Assembly (NCBI RefSeq): GCF_002871915.2 | Contig: NZ_CP126958.1 | Span: 434,001 to 498,000 of the forward strand | From: Aerococcus loyolae | GTDB taxonomy: Bacteria; Bacillota; Bacilli; Lactobacillales; Aerococcaceae | DNA length: 64,000 nt | Reading direction: 5' to 3' | Shown: positions 44,299 through 54,154 of the stretch, in pieces | How the letters are laid out: each line of letters starts with the position of its first letter | Position numbering within the stretch: the stretch's first letter is position 1 | Notes under the pieces: generated by a model | The model's database searches: none | What the model was told of the DNA's origin: nothing | Seen by the model: the letters and a program-made list of their open reading frames with translations, nothing else | Translations under genes and position numbers: made by a program

Positions 44299-45030
44299 CT
44301 AGTCCGTCTCGTTTTTTAAAGCTAATTGGGCTTCCTCAGGAAGGAGTTTAAAGGCCTGACCGAGCTCAAGTTCTTCAGGCAGGTAGAGCGAGCCAATTCG
44401 AAAGCGTTGTAAGTAGATAACCTCTTTTCCAACCGCTTGAAACATGCGCTTGACTTGGTGATACTTGCCCTCTGTCAAGGTCACGGTGATTTCCGATCGG
44501 TTCTTGGCTGGATCAGTAGCCAAGATATCTAGCTGACTAGGGGCACAGTGGTCACCTTGGTCGATAGTTAAGCCTTTAGCGAAAGCTTCGACATCCTCTT
44601 CAGTCACAATGCCTTCAATCTCAGCATAGTATTCCTTGCTGACTAATTTTTTTGGTGAGAGAAGGTCATGGGCGAAGTCCCCGTCATTAGTCAGAAGGAG
44701 GAGGCCTTCGGTATCCTTATCTAAGCGTCCTACGGGAAAGGGTTGGTAAATCTCAACTTCGTTAGCTGGCAGGAAATCCGTCACAATCGCTGTGGGACCG
44801 GGACGGGTAGTAGACAAACAATTTTGCGGTTTATTAAGCAGGTAATAAATGTAGGGTTCATATCCGATCCACTGACCGTCCAAGCTAATGGTATCAGTCT
44901 CTTCATCAACCTGCATTTCAGGCCGGCTGGCAATGGAATCGTTGACTGTAATCCGTTTGGCCTTGATTAACTTTTTGACTTCTTTACGACTATAGAGGGT
45001 AAAATTAGAAATAAATTTGTCTAATCGCAT
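44299..45030 (-). CDS. rsuA: RsuA-family 16S rRNA pseudouridine synthase
   Basis: 243 residues: an N-terminal S4 RNA-binding domain (1-55, RLDKFISNFTLYSRKEVKKLI) then the pseudouridine synthase fold with catalytic aspartate D104 in GRLDKDTEGLLLLTNDG and the C-terminal GKYHQVKRMF motif. It most likely modifies small-subunit rRNA, as RsuA does at position 516 in E. coli, but close relatives RluB/E/F act elsewhere. It is convergent with the ABC operon. AAAGGAG precedes the start. Confidence 0.9.
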   Translation of the reverse strand: MRLDKFISNFTLYSRKEVKKLIKAKRITVNDSIASRPEMQVDEETDTISLDGQWIGYEPYIYYLLNKPQNCLSTTRPGPTAIVTDFLPANEVEIYQPFPVGRLDKDTEGLLLLTNDGDFAHDLLSPKKLVSKEYYAEIEGIVTEEDVEAFAKGLTIDQGDHCAPSQLDILATDPAKNRSEITVTLTEGKYHQVKRMFQAVGKEVIYLQRFRIGSLYLPEELELGQAFKLLPEEAQLALKNETD

Positions 45031-45092
45031 AGTAATGCTCCTTTATTAATGACTTTATGGATGGGATTAAAGTTCCAGATTTCTTTAATAGT

Positions 45093-45126
45093 AATGATTG
45101 TTCTTTGTTGTAACTGTCACACTCTA
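45093..45126 (-). repeat. Intergenic repeat family, partial unit next to copy C
   Basis: On the minus strand this reads ATAGAGTGTGACAGTTACAA, matching the start of copy A (TAGAGTGTGACAGTCATAAC), and directly follows the end of copy C, so two units may once have been in tandem. Confidence 0.5.
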
Positions 45127-45250
45127 TTCAAACCTGCTCCAAGCGCAAGGCAAGCGTCCACTTCAGAAAATGACGACAAATTCTCTTTGAGAATTCTTAC
45201 GCCATTTTCTTCCAGTGGTCTTGCCTTTTGGTGCGCTTGTCGCACTCTAT
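45124..45250 (-). repeat. Intergenic repeat family, copy C
   Basis: On the minus strand it begins ATAGAGTGCGACAAGCGC, carries CCACTGGAAGAAAATGGCG, a GAATTCTC/GAGAATT stem-loop, TCTGAAGTGGACG and ends GGAGCAGGTTTGAAT, the same layout as copies A and B. It lies between rsuA and yktA. Confidence 0.75.
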
Positions 45251-45313
45251 TTTTTTATTAGCTGTTTTTGTTTGCTATAATAAATATAGTTAATATTAAG
45301 AGAGGAAATAAAC

Positions 45314-45586
45314 ATGAAAGCTTATTCTTATCCCTTTCCCTTTGAATGTTCTAGTCAAGAGATTGCTGATGTGATTGCTTTATGGGTTGCTTTGGAGGCG
45401 GCTTATGAAGGCGGTATTGACCGTCAGGAGTTTCTCGACAAGTACAAGGGCTTTAAGAAAATTATACCAAGTAAGATGGAAGAAAAACAATTAGCTAAGG
45501 AATTTGCCCAAGCGTCTGGCTATGAGCTTTATCCTACTGTGAAGAAAGCCCAGCAAGAATCCAGTAAAACAATAAAAATGCCCTAA
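45314..45586 (+). CDS. UPF0223 family protein
   Basis: 90-residue conserved Firmicute protein (YktA-like). The pattern YSYPFPFECSSQEIADVIALW, then AYEGGIDRQEFLDKY and the KIIPSKMEEKQLAKEFAQASGYELY block match the UPF0223 family closely. Function is unknown, and predicted to be helical and cytoplasmic. AGAGGA precedes the ATG. It is followed 82 bp later by an inositol-monophosphatase-like gene, a pairing also common in other Firmicutes. Confidence 0.88.
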   Translation: MKAYSYPFPFECSSQEIADVIALWVALEAAYEGGIDRQEFLDKYKGFKKIIPSKMEEKQLAKEFAQASGYELYPTVKKAQQESSKTIKMP

Positions 45587-45668
45587 AGCTATACACTCTT
45601 TTAAGTCTAGCATAAAGAGCCTAGGGCAGGATTAAATGGAAACTATCTATATTAAAGGAGGTAATCTT

Positions 45669-46463
45669 TTGGATTTAAATAAACGTGCCCAATTGGTGAG
45701 ACAGTGGATTTACCAAGCTGCTGATCAGATTCTTGAAGGTTTGAAGAATCCCTTGATCGTTCAAACCAAGTCCAATCCTAAAGACTTAGTGACTAATCTC
45801 GATCAATCGACCGAAAAATTTATCCGTAGTCAGATTAAGGATCACTTTCCTAAAGATAAGATCTTAGGTGAAGAGGGTGGGCAAGGCCAGATTGATAACT
45901 TGAATGGGCCAGTCTGGATCATTGACCCCATTGATGGGACCACAAATTTTGTCTGCCAGCATAATCACTTTGCTATTATGGTGGCCTTTGCCCTGGACGG
46001 GGATGTCCAACTTGGCGCCATCTATGACGTGATGAATGACGACTATTTTTCAGCTGTCAAGGGCCAAGGAATCCAACGTAATGGACAACCCTATCAAGTC
46101 CCTTATGACGACTTAGCCATTTCTGAGAGTCTAATCGCTCTTAACCGGCAAATCTTACTCGATGACCGCTACCACGCTAAAGACCTGGTCAGTCAGTCCC
46201 TAGGGATTCGCTACAACGGCAGTGCGGGTTTGGAAATCCTCAATGTCTTAAAAGGGGAACTGTCCCTGTATGCTGCCTTAGCCCTTAAGCCTTGGGACTT
46301 AGCGGCAGGAGTGGCCTTGGTCAATGAAAGTCCTTTAAAACTGACCCAGCTCGATGGCCAAGCCCTTAATCTTATGCAGGCCAATGCTTCTGTGATTGCC
46401 TATCCTAGCGCCTATCAGACCTTCCGCGACCTCTATGAACGCTCAGTACAGGAAGATGACTAG
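45669..46463 (+). CDS. Inositol-monophosphatase-family phosphatase
   Basis: 264-residue Mg2+-dependent phosphatase of the SuhB/IMPase family. The motifs GEEGG (metal-binding Glu) and WIIDPIDGTTNF are intact, and the C-terminal metal aspartate is in KPWDLAAG. TTG at 45669 is chosen because AAAGGAGG stands seven bases before it. An in-frame ATG at 45636 has a poor site and gives an atypical extension. Substrate may be inositol phosphate, fructose-1,6-bisphosphate or PAP, which sequence does not decide. Confidence 0.88.
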   Translation: MDLNKRAQLVRQWIYQAADQILEGLKNPLIVQTKSNPKDLVTNLDQSTEKFIRSQIKDHFPKDKILGEEGGQGQIDNLNGPVWIIDPIDGTTNFVCQHNHFAIMVAFALDGDVQLGAIYDVMNDDYFSAVKGQGIQRNGQPYQVPYDDLAISESLIALNRQILLDDRYHAKDLVSQSLGIRYNGSAGLEILNVLKGELSLYAALALKPWDLAAGVALVNESPLKLTQLDGQALNLMQANASVIAYPSAYQTFRDLYERSVQEDD

Positions 46464-46528
46464 GGGAGTCGCTCTTGTCCATCAGCTGTAAAATTTGCTT
46501 TTGCTTGAATGCAGTCGAACGGATAGAT

Positions 46529-46610
46529 CCTAGTTTTTTCCCAACTGATAAAAAAACTAGGATTTTAGACAGATGAGTGTTACAATGAATCGTCTGTAAA
46601 AACCAAAAGC
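46529..46610 (+). promoter_or_regulatory. Promoter and hairpins upstream of typA
   Basis: A perfect CCTAGTTTTTT/AAAAAACTAGG hairpin (46529-46561) can terminate the upstream gene. An extended -10 TGTTACAAT near 46580 then starts the typA transcript. A second hairpin, ACAGATGA with TCGTCTGT, follows. Confidence 0.5.
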
Positions 46611-46665
46611 ATTAACAGAAAATCAAAACAAGTTCATTATTATTTTGTTTGGAGGAATTAAAATA

Positions 46666-48504
46666 ATGGGAAATCGCAATGATATTCGTAACGTCGCAAT
46701 TATTGCTCACGTTGACCACGGGAAGACAACGTTGGTGAACCAACTCTTAGAAGAATCAGATACACTGGATGAGCGTACCCAGCTGGCTGACCGTGCCATG
46801 GATTCCAATGCGATTGAACGTGAACGCGGAATTACTATCCTAGCTAAGAACACCGCCGTGAACTATAAAGGCACCCGGATTAACATCATGGACACCCCAG
46901 GCCACGCCGACTTTGGTGGGGAAGTGGAACGGATTATGACCATGGTGGATGGCGTGGTTTTAGTGGTAGATGCCTTTGAAGGGACCATGCCTCAAACCCG
47001 CTTCGTCCTACAAAAGGCCTTTGAAGCGGGTAAGCCAGCTGTGGTTGTGGTTAATAAAATCGATAAACCCGCTGCACGTCCCCTAGAAGTGGTTGACGAA
47101 GTCTTAGACCTCTTCATTGAACTGGGTGCCGATGAGAGCCAAATTGAATTCCCAGTGGTTTATGCTTCAGCGGTGAACGGGACTTCAAGCTTAGCTCCTG
47201 ACCCCCAAAAACAAGAAAAAACCATGGATCCGCTCTTTGATAGTATTCTGGAAAACATTCCTGCTCCAGAAGATAATGAAGATGAACCCCTCCAATTCCA
47301 AGTCTGCATGCTCGACTATAATGACTATGTCGGACGTATCGGAGTGGGCCGGGTCTTCCGGGGAACCATCCGAGTGGGCGATACCGTGACCTTAAACAAG
47401 TTAGACGGTAGTCAAAAGAACTTCCGGGTCACTAAATTATTCGGTTATCTCGGTTTAGACCGGATTGAAATCGATGAAGCTAAGGCCGGGGACATTATTG
47501 CCGTTTCCGGGATGGAAGATATCTATGTGGGTGAAACCGTGACCGATACCGAAGTCCAAGAAAAACTTCCACCTTTACACATTGATGAACCAACCCTACA
47601 AATGACCTTCTTAACCAACGACTCACCATTTGCGGGTCGGGAAGGGGATAAGGTGACCGCACGTAAGATTGAAGAACGGTTGAAATATGAACTTCACACC
47701 GACGTTTCCTTACGGGTTGAAGATACCGACCAACCAGACCAATGGGTGGTTTCTGGTCGTGGGGAACTCCACCTTTCCATCTTGATTGAAAACATGCGTC
47801 GTGAAGGCTTTGAACTTCAAGTGTCACGGCCAAAAGTTATCCGCAAGGTTATTGACGGAGTAGAATGTGAACCATTTGAAGCGGTGCAAATCGATACACC
47901 GGAAGAATACCAAGGTGCCGTGATTCAATCTTTAAATGAACGTCATGGGACCATGCGTAATATGGAAAACACCGGCCGGGGAACCGCTCGTTTAGAATAC
48001 TTAGTACCTTCCCGGGGGATGATTGGTTACTCTACTGAATTTGTACAAATGACCCATGGTTACGGGATCTTAAACCATACCTTTGAGCAATATCAAGCCG
48101 TGATTAAGGAAGAAATTGGTGGTCGTCGTAATGGGGCCTTAGTATCTACCGAAACTGGTAAGGCAACTACTTACGGGATCATGCAAGTTGAAGACCGCGG
48201 AACTATCTTTGTTGAACCGGGGACCGAGGTCTATGAAGGCATGATTGTCGGAGAAAATGCCCGTGAAGCGGATATTGACGTGAATATTGTTCGCTCTAAG
48301 AACTTAACTAACGTCCGTTCCGCAACTAAGGACCAAACTGCTACCATCAAGGCACCACGGATCCTAAACTTGGAACAATCCCTTGAATTTATGGATGACG
48401 ATGAATACTGTGAAGTGACTCCAGAAAATGTTCGTCTCCGTAAACAAATCTTGAACAAGAGCGAACGGGCCCGTTACAACAAGCGTAAAAAGAAAAACGA
48501 CTAA
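46666..48504 (+). CDS. typA: Ribosome-associated GTPase TypA/BipA
   Basis: 612-residue translational GTPase. G1 AHVDHGKT (14-21), G2 with RGITI, G3 DTPGHADF and G4 NKIDKP are all present, followed by EF-G-like domains II, III, V and the BipA-specific C-terminal domain ending KRKKKND. It acts in ribosome assembly and stress or cold adaptation. The start at 46666 follows GGAGG at ten bases. The upstream in-frame ATG at 46645 precedes that site and is rejected. Confidence 0.95.
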   Translation: MGNRNDIRNVAIIAHVDHGKTTLVNQLLEESDTLDERTQLADRAMDSNAIERERGITILAKNTAVNYKGTRINIMDTPGHADFGGEVERIMTMVDGVVLVVDAFEGTMPQTRFVLQKAFEAGKPAVVVVNKIDKPAARPLEVVDEVLDLFIELGADESQIEFPVVYASAVNGTSSLAPDPQKQEKTMDPLFDSILENIPAPEDNEDEPLQFQVCMLDYNDYVGRIGVGRVFRGTIRVGDTVTLNKLDGSQKNFRVTKLFGYLGLDRIEIDEAKAGDIIAVSGMEDIYVGETVTDTEVQEKLPPLHIDEPTLQMTFLTNDSPFAGREGDKVTARKIEERLKYELHTDVSLRVEDTDQPDQWVVSGRGELHLSILIENMRREGFELQVSRPKVIRKVIDGVECEPFEAVQIDTPEEYQGAVIQSLNERHGTMRNMENTGRGTARLEYLVPSRGMIGYSTEFVQMTHGYGILNHTFEQYQAVIKEEIGGRRNGALVSTETGKATTYGIMQVEDRGTIFVEPGTEVYEGMIVGENAREADIDVNIVRSKNLTNVRSATKDQTATIKAPRILNLEQSLEFMDDDEYCEVTPENVRLRKQILNKSERARYNKRKKKND

Positions 48505-48533
48505 GTTTACTGATTGAAGCGGGCTAGTCGAAT

Positions 48534-48570
48534 AAAGGTTGAGACTTTTGTCTTGGCCTTTTTCTTTTGG
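48534..48570 (+). terminator. Terminator of typA
   Basis: AAAGGTTGAGAC with GTCTTGGCCTTT (G/T pairs) and a T-rich tail. Confidence 0.65.
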
Positions 48571-48982
48571 TCTCATTATTTTTCATGTTAGCTATGCTAT
48601 AATTGAAAAATAGGTCAGCATGTAATCTTTAGTAAATAGAGTTGACAAGCATTCGTTCTGCTTTTGAAATTTAGGACTTGAAGAGCCATGGCATCGGCTC
48701 GGGCAGCTATAGCTCTTGAAGCAAAGCAACTTAGAGATATATTTCAAGCTTGCATAGACAAGCTAGCTACTTTTATCTTCCCTCACCTAGCAAGCTTCAA
48801 ATGGCTAGTACGGCTGGCGCCTACTATCCATAATTCACATTGCTTGCTTGTTCATGGCTAAGGCCCAACTTTCAAAGCGCCACTACTGCTCAAAACAATT
48901 TACTAAAACTAATTTTTCATAATACTTATTCACTAATACAAAATAAAAACCGTAAAATTGTTAATCAATGAGGAGCGTTTTG
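48571..48982 (+). other. Long untranslated region upstream of ftsW
   Basis: A strong extended -10 promoter, TGCTATAAT near 48594-48602, precedes about 375 nt before ftsW. The stretch holds competing stems (GAGCC/GGCTC versus AAGAGC/GCTCTT near 48681-48718), several AAGCTTG-type repeats and a 57-codon open frame. AGAGTTGACAAGC near 48640 resembles the start of the intergenic repeat family. No match to RNase P, tmRNA or 6S RNA was seen. Confidence 0.45.
48688..48861 (+). CDS. Possible 57-residue ORF of unknown function
   Basis: Starts MASARAAIALEAKQL and ends HCLLVHG, open for 57 codons between typA and ftsW. The upstream GAAGAG is only a weak ribosome site, the composition is unremarkable, and no family is recognised. 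It may be chance within a structured leader or a decayed repeat. Confidence 0.18.
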   Translation: MASARAAIALEAKQLRDIFQACIDKLATFIFPHLASFKWLVRLAPTIHNSHCLLVHG

Positions 48983-50263
48983 ATGCGATTGATTCATTCA
49001 GCTAGTCAAGACAAGACTAGCCCAAAAAAATCCAATAAAAAAAGTAAAAAGGCTAGAAAAAAAGCCAAGTTTTCCCATCCGATTTTTCAAAACTTTTCCT
49101 GGGGTTTAAACCAGCATATCCTGATTCCTAGTTTTCTCTTGCTGGTGCTCGGTTTGATTGGAGTCTTTTCGGCTTCCAGCTACCGGTCCCTCCAGGAAAC
49201 TGGCTATGAATCGGCCACCACTTATATTGTCCGCCAGCTTGTTTTTGCTGTCATTGGGACAGTTGTTGGTTTGGTGACTTATCGCTTTAAGCCCGATTAT
49301 TTCAGAAAACCCAAGTTCAGAAGTGGCTTACTCTTAGTGATGACGGTTCTTCTCCTGGTGGTGCGTTTCCTGATGCCAGCCATTAATGGGGCCAAGGGCT
49401 GGATTATCTTGGGGCCGATATCGATTCAACCGGTCGAATTTCTTAAGCCCGTGATGATTCTGCTCTGGGCCGACTACCTAGACCGTCATCGCCTGGCAAT
49501 CTTGAATAAGGGCTTCCTTAAGACAGTGAAGGCTAACCTGGTCCTTCCTTTGGCCTTATTTTTCTGGCTGGGGCTGGTTCTCACTTTCCCAGATACGGGG
49601 GGAGTCCTCTTATTAGGCTTAATCTTAGGAGGCATGACCTTAGCTTCAGGAATTTCCAGTAAGTATACCCTCAGAGCCTTGGGACTAGGCGCCTTAGCCT
49701 ATGTCCTCGTGATCGGGCTTTTGAACCTCTTCGATTTTTCGGGCTCAGGGGACGTCAACTACCGGATCCAACGCTTTATTTCCTTTACTGACCCCTTCAA
49801 AGTCGCCAAGAGCTCGGGGCTGCAACTAGTCAATTCCTTCTATGCCTTAGCCATGGGGGGCTTACTGGGGCAAGGGCCAGGCAACAGTATCCAAAAGACC
49901 GGCTACCTGCCTGAAGCCCATACCGACTTTATCATGGCGATCATCGGAGAGGAGTACGGCTTTATTGGGCTCTTTGTAATCTTGGCCCTTTATTTCTATC
50001 TCACCTTTTATATCTTTTACCGGGCCAAGAAAATTCAAAATAACTTCTACCAATTGGTCATGATTGGCGTGGGTTTCTATTTCCTCAGCCAGGCCATTGT
50101 CAACCTGGGCGGGATCACTGGTCTTATCCCCATTACCGGGGTTACCTTCCCCTTTATTTCCTACGGGGGTTCCTCAATCATGACAACTGGAATTATGGTA
50201 GGTTTGGCCCTAGCCATTGACTACCGTAACCGCCGCATGGTGCTTGCTCAACAGCTTTCTTAA
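48983..50263 (+). CDS. ftsW: Cell-division peptidoglycan polymerase FtsW (SEDS family)
   Basis: 426-residue SEDS protein with ten predicted helices after a very basic N-terminal tail (residues 9-31, Lys-rich). Motifs include GAKGWIILGPISIQPVEFLKP, FPDTGGVLLL, GPGNSIQKTGYLPEAHTDFIMAIIGEEYG and the C-terminal PFISYGGSS. The position next to pyc, as in Bacillus ftsW-pycA, argues for FtsW rather than RodA. ATG at 48983 lies seven bases from AGGAG. ATG at 48968 precedes that site. Confidence 0.92.
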   Translation: MRLIHSASQDKTSPKKSNKKSKKARKKAKFSHPIFQNFSWGLNQHILIPSFLLLVLGLIGVFSASSYRSLQETGYESATTYIVRQLVFAVIGTVVGLVTYRFKPDYFRKPKFRSGLLLVMTVLLLVVRFLMPAINGAKGWIILGPISIQPVEFLKPVMILLWADYLDRHRLAILNKGFLKTVKANLVLPLALFFWLGLVLTFPDTGGVLLLGLILGGMTLASGISSKYTLRALGLGALAYVLVIGLLNLFDFSGSGDVNYRIQRFISFTDPFKVAKSSGLQLVNSFYALAMGGLLGQGPGNSIQKTGYLPEAHTDFIMAIIGEEYGFIGLFVILALYFYLTFYIFYRAKKIQNNFYQLVMIGVGFYFLSQAIVNLGGITGLIPITGVTFPFISYGGSSIMTTGIMVGLALAIDYRNRRMVLAQQLS

Positions 50264-50339
50264 TTTCTTGTGTTATAATGAGGCTATTATAACCGCTTTC
50301 ATAGGCAAAGCTGATTCAAGCATTAACGGAGGGAATATT

Positions 50340-53300
50340 ATGATTAAAAAAGTCTTAGTCGCCAACCGTGGCGAGATTGCGATTCGGGTCTTTCGGGCCT
50401 GCTATGAATTAGGCATTGAAACTGTGGCTATCTTCGCCCGTGAAGATGAAACCAGTGTCCACCGTTTTAAGGCTGATGAATCCTACCTGGTTGGCGCCGG
50501 CAAGAAACCTGTTGATGCCTATTTAGACATTGAAGATATTATCCGCATCGCTAAGGAAACCCAGGCTGATGCCATCCATCCCGGCTATGGTTTTCTCTCT
50601 GAAAACCAAGAATTTGCTAGTCGCTGTCGGGAAGAGGGGATTATCTTCATTGGACCAAATACCGATACCCTAGACATGTTTGGGGACAAGATTAAGGCCA
50701 AGGCTGCTGCTCATCAGGCGGGCATCCAAGAAGTTCCCGGGACTGAAGGGGATGTGGAATCAGTTGAAGAGGTCAAGGCCTTTGCTAAGGAGGCTGGCTA
50801 TCCGATTATGGTCAAAGCTGCCCTAGGTGGCGGTGGCCGGGGGATGCGGGTAGTCCGCTCTGACGATGAAGTGGAAGAAGCCTATCATACCGCTAAAAGT
50901 GAAGCTAAGACTGCCTTTGGTTCCGACGAAATTTATGCAGAAAAATACATTGAAAATCCTAAGCATATTGAAGTCCAAATCTTAGGCGACCAGGCCGGCA
51001 ATGTGGTCCATCTATGGGAACGGGACTGTTCGATCCAGCGTCGCCACCAAAAAGTGGTGGAAATGGCGCCATCCGTTTCCTTAGACCATGACTTAAGACT
51101 ACGGATCTGTGAAGCCGCGCGGCAATTGATGGAAAATGTGAATTATGTTAATGCGGGGACCGTTGAATTTCTGGTTTCTGGTGATGACTTTTACTTTATT
51201 GAAGTCAATCCCCGGGTCCAAGTGGAACATACGGTCAGTGAAGAAATTACCGGGATCGACATTGTCCAAGCCCAGATCCAAATCGCAGCGGGTAAGACTT
51301 TAGCAGAGATAGAAATTCCTAAGCAGGAAGACATGCCCCTGATTGGCTATTCCATCCAATGCCGGATCACGACGGAAGACCCTGCCAACCATTTCTTCCC
51401 TGATACCGGGAAAATTAACACCTACCGGTCACCGGGGGGATTTGGTCTACGGTTAGATGCTGGGAATGGTTATACCAATACCGAGGTTTCGCCTTACTAT
51501 GATTCTCTCTTAACCAAGCTGGTTTCCCATTCCATGACCTTTGAAGATGCCGTGCGCAAGATGGTCCGGGGGCTACGGGAATACCCGATCCGGGGTGTCC
51601 ACAATAATATTCCATTCTTAATGAATGTGCTCACCCATCCGACCTTTACCAGTGGCCAAGCCACCACAACCTTTATTGACAATACCCCCGAACTTTTCGA
51701 CTTTCCTAAGGAGCGTAACCGCGACCGGGGCAATAAGATCCTCCAATATATTGGGGACACGACCGTCAATGGTTTCCCAGGTTTACAACAAAAAGACAAG
51801 CCCCATTATCGTCCGGCCCACATTCCTGACTTAGAAGCAGTCGCCTTAGACCGACCAAGTGCCAAACAGGTTCTTGACCAAGAGGGCGTTTCAGGAGTGC
51901 AAAGTTATATCCATGACAGTAAGGAAGTTCTCTTAACTGAGACCACCATGCGGGATGCCCACCAAAGCTTGATCGCGACCCGGATGCGGACTCGCGATAT
52001 GCTCAAAGCGGCTAAACAAATGGAAGCGGCTAACCCAGCCATCTTCTCCCAAGAAGTCTGGGGTGGGGCGACCTTTGACACGGCCTACCGCTTCTTAACG
52101 GAAGACCCTTGGGTTCGTTTAGAGAAACTCCGTCGGGCTATGCCCAATACCCTCCTGCAAATGCTCTTTAGAGGATCTAATGCCGTGGGTTATACCGCTT
52201 ATCCAGACAATGTCCTCCGAGCATTTATTAAACAAGCGGCTGAAACGGGGATCGATGTCTTTCGAATCTTTGACAGTTTGAACTGGTCCAAGCAAATTGA
52301 ACGCCCCCTGGAATTCGTCAAGGAAACTGGGAAAATTGCCGAAGCCGCCATGTGTTACACCGGAGATATCCTAGACCCTAACAGAAGCAAGTATGACCTT
52401 AACTACTATGTCAACTTAGCCAAGGAACTCCAAACCATGGGCGCCGACATTATCGCTGTTAAGGATATGGCGGGGCTCTTGAAACCGCAAGCAGCCTATG
52501 TCCTGATTTCTGAATTAAAAGACAAAATCGATGTACCGATCCATCTCCACACCCATGACACCTCGGGTAATGGGATTATGATGTATTCCGAAGCAGTTCG
52601 CGCTGGCATTGATATTGTGGACGTGGCCACGTCAGCCTTCTCCTCAACTACCAGCCAACCAAGTATGACCAGTTTCTACTATGCCTTGGAACACAATGAC
52701 CGTAAGCCAACGATTAACGTGAAGAACGCCCAAGCCATGAACCAATACTGGTCAGGTGTGCGAACCTATTATGAAGATTTCGCCTCTGGATTAAAAACCC
52801 CAGAAACCGAAATTTACCGGACCGAAATGCCAGGAGGCCAGTATACCAACCTCCAACAACAAGCCGCTTCCGTAGGCTTAGGGGACCGTTGGGAAGAAGT
52901 CAAGGTCATGTACCACGATGTCAACTTACTCTTTGGCGATATCGTTAAGGTGACCCCATCTTCTAAGGTGGTCGGTGATATGGCCCTCTTCATGGTTCAA
53001 AATGACCTATCCATTGAAGACTTCTATGAAAAGGGCAAGACCATCGATTTCCCTGATTCCGTGATTGAATTCTTCCAAGGTAAATTAGGTCAACCCGCAG
53101 GTGGCTTCCCAGCGGATGTCCGGGATATCATCCTCAAGGGGGCTGACTATACTGAAGAACGTCCTGGTGATCTCTTAGAACCGGTTGATTTTGACCAAGT
53201 CAAGGAAGACTTAAGCGAAAAATTGGGCGATGAAGTCGACAAGAAAGACGTGCTCGGCTATCTCATGTACCCCAAAGTCTTCACCGACTACCGCGACAAG

Positions 53301-53774
53301 CTCGCCCGTTACAGTGATATTTCTAATGTCGATACCCCAACCTTCTTCAATGGCATGCGGCAAGGGGAGACCATTACCGTTGAAATTGAAAAAGGCAAGG
53401 TCCTCCTTATTCGCCTGATTGAAATTGGGGAAGCCGACCACTCTGGTCAACGGATTATCTACTTCGACTTGAATGGTCAACGGCGGGAAATTGCTGTCCA
53501 AGATGCCCATTACACCAATGTGGTGGCTAGTCGTCCCAAGGCAGATACCAATAACCCCAACCACATTGCGGCAACCATGCCCGGTTCGATTCTCAAGGTG
53601 GAAATCAGTGAAGGCGACCATGTCAGTGCTGGCCAAGTGGTCTTAGTGACTGAAGCCATGAAGATGGAAACCACGATCAAGGCACCGAAAGCCGGCAAGG
53701 TCCGCCAAGTCACTGTCCAAGCGGGCGAACAAGTTGAAATCGGAGATCTCTTAATTGAATTAGAAACTGAATAA
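50340..53774 (+). CDS. pyc: Pyruvate carboxylase
   Basis: 1144-residue biotin enzyme making oxaloacetate from pyruvate and bicarbonate. The order is biotin carboxylase (1-455, ATP motif KAALGGGGRGMR), carboxyltransferase (about 530-1000, TTMRDAHQSLIATRMR, metal site HLHTHDTSG) and biotin carrier domain at the C-terminus with biotinylated lysine in EAMKMET. GGAGGG lies six bases from the ATG at 50340. Codons upstream in the same frame overlap ftsW and have no site. An anaplerotic partner to PDH. Confidence 0.97.
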   Translation: MIKKVLVANRGEIAIRVFRACYELGIETVAIFAREDETSVHRFKADESYLVGAGKKPVDAYLDIEDIIRIAKETQADAIHPGYGFLSENQEFASRCREEGIIFIGPNTDTLDMFGDKIKAKAAAHQAGIQEVPGTEGDVESVEEVKAFAKEAGYPIMVKAALGGGGRGMRVVRSDDEVEEAYHTAKSEAKTAFGSDEIYAEKYIENPKHIEVQILGDQAGNVVHLWERDCSIQRRHQKVVEMAPSVSLDHDLRLRICEAARQLMENVNYVNAGTVEFLVSGDDFYFIEVNPRVQVEHTVSEEITGIDIVQAQIQIAAGKTLAEIEIPKQEDMPLIGYSIQCRITTEDPANHFFPDTGKINTYRSPGGFGLRLDAGNGYTNTEVSPYYDSLLTKLVSHSMTFEDAVRKMVRGLREYPIRGVHNNIPFLMNVLTHPTFTSGQATTTFIDNTPELFDFPKERNRDRGNKILQYIGDTTVNGFPGLQQKDKPHYRPAHIPDLEAVALDRPSAKQVLDQEGVSGVQSYIHDSKEVLLTETTMRDAHQSLIATRMRTRDMLKAAKQMEAANPAIFSQEVWGGATFDTAYRFLTEDPWVRLEKLRRAMPNTLLQMLFRGSNAVGYTAYPDNVLRAFIKQAAETGIDVFRIFDSLNWSKQIERPLEFVKETGKIAEAAMCYTGDILDPNRSKYDLNYYVNLAKELQTMGADIIAVKDMAGLLKPQAAYVLISELKDKIDVPIHLHTHDTSGNGIMMYSEAVRAGIDIVDVATSAFSSTTSQPSMTSFYYALEHNDRKPTINVKNAQAMNQYWSGVRTYYEDFASGLKTPETEIYRTEMPGGQYTNLQQQAASVGLGDRWEEVKVMYHDVNLLFGDIVKVTPSSKVVGDMALFMVQNDLSIEDFYEKGKTIDFPDSVIEFFQGKLGQPAGGFPADVRDIILKGADYTEERPGDLLEPVDFDQVKEDLSEKLGDEVDKKDVLGYLMYPKVFTDYRDKLARYSDISNVDTPTFFNGMRQGETITVEIEKGKVLLIRLIEIGEADHSGQRIIYFDLNGQRREIAVQDAHYTNVVASRPKADTNNPNHIAATMPGSILKVEISEGDHVSAGQVVLVTEAMKMETTIKAPKAGKVRQVTVQAGEQVEIGDLLIELETE

Positions 53775-53809
53775 GAAAATAATTACTTCAAAGAAAGGAG
53801 CCTGGTGCC

Positions 53810-54118
53810 ATGACCAATTCTCATACCCAACGGCAAGAACTCGTCGTCTGGTTGAATTCCACCCAAAAAACCCGGCAATTGAAACGCTATGGCTACCTTC
53901 ACTACCTGAATAAGGAACGTAAATACGCCATTCTTTATGTCGATAAGGACCAGGTAGAGGAAGCCGTCGAGGGACTCAAGAAAGTCCGCCAAGTCATCAA
54001 AGTCACTGTTTCTCCCAAAGCGACCATTAACATGGATTTTACAGTGGCCTTAGACGGTGAAGAAGACCGTGCCAAAGTCATCAAGGAATTCGAGGACTTT
54101 ATCTATCCACCGAAATAA
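53810..54118 (+). CDS. ylbG: YlbG-family (UPF0298/DUF2129) protein
   Basis: 102-residue conserved Firmicute protein. The block LVVWLNSTQKTRQLKRYGYLHYLNKERKYAILYVD and the later VSPKATINMDF match YlbG. Function is not established. In Bacillus ylbG lies directly before rsmD. Here two LPXTG genes separate them (rsmD is at 57277), so the locus has gained an insertion. AAAGGAG precedes the ATG. Confidence 0.9.
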   Translation: MTNSHTQRQELVVWLNSTQKTRQLKRYGYLHYLNKERKYAILYVDKDQVEEAVEGLKKVRQVIKVTVSPKATINMDFTVALDGEEDRAKVIKEFEDFIYPPK

Positions 54119-54125
54119 ACAACCA

Positions 54126-54154
54126 ACGTAGCAGAAAACCTGCTGCGTTTTTTA
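54126..54154 (+). terminator. Terminator of ylbG
   Basis: ACGTAGCAG-AAAAC-CTGCTGCGT with one bulge, followed by six T. Confidence 0.8.

Noticed and set aside
45049-45261. 70-codon plus-strand open frame
   Set aside because: It lies almost wholly inside repeat copy C and the rsuA promoter region, with no ribosome site.
47495-47833. 112-codon minus-strand open frame
   Set aside because: Shadow frame inside typA with unlikely composition.
48571-48982. RNase P RNA, 6S RNA or tmRNA before ftsW
   Set aside because: The diagnostic GAGGAAAGTCC of RNase P and tmRNA termini are absent, and no long closing stem typical of 6S RNA could be traced.
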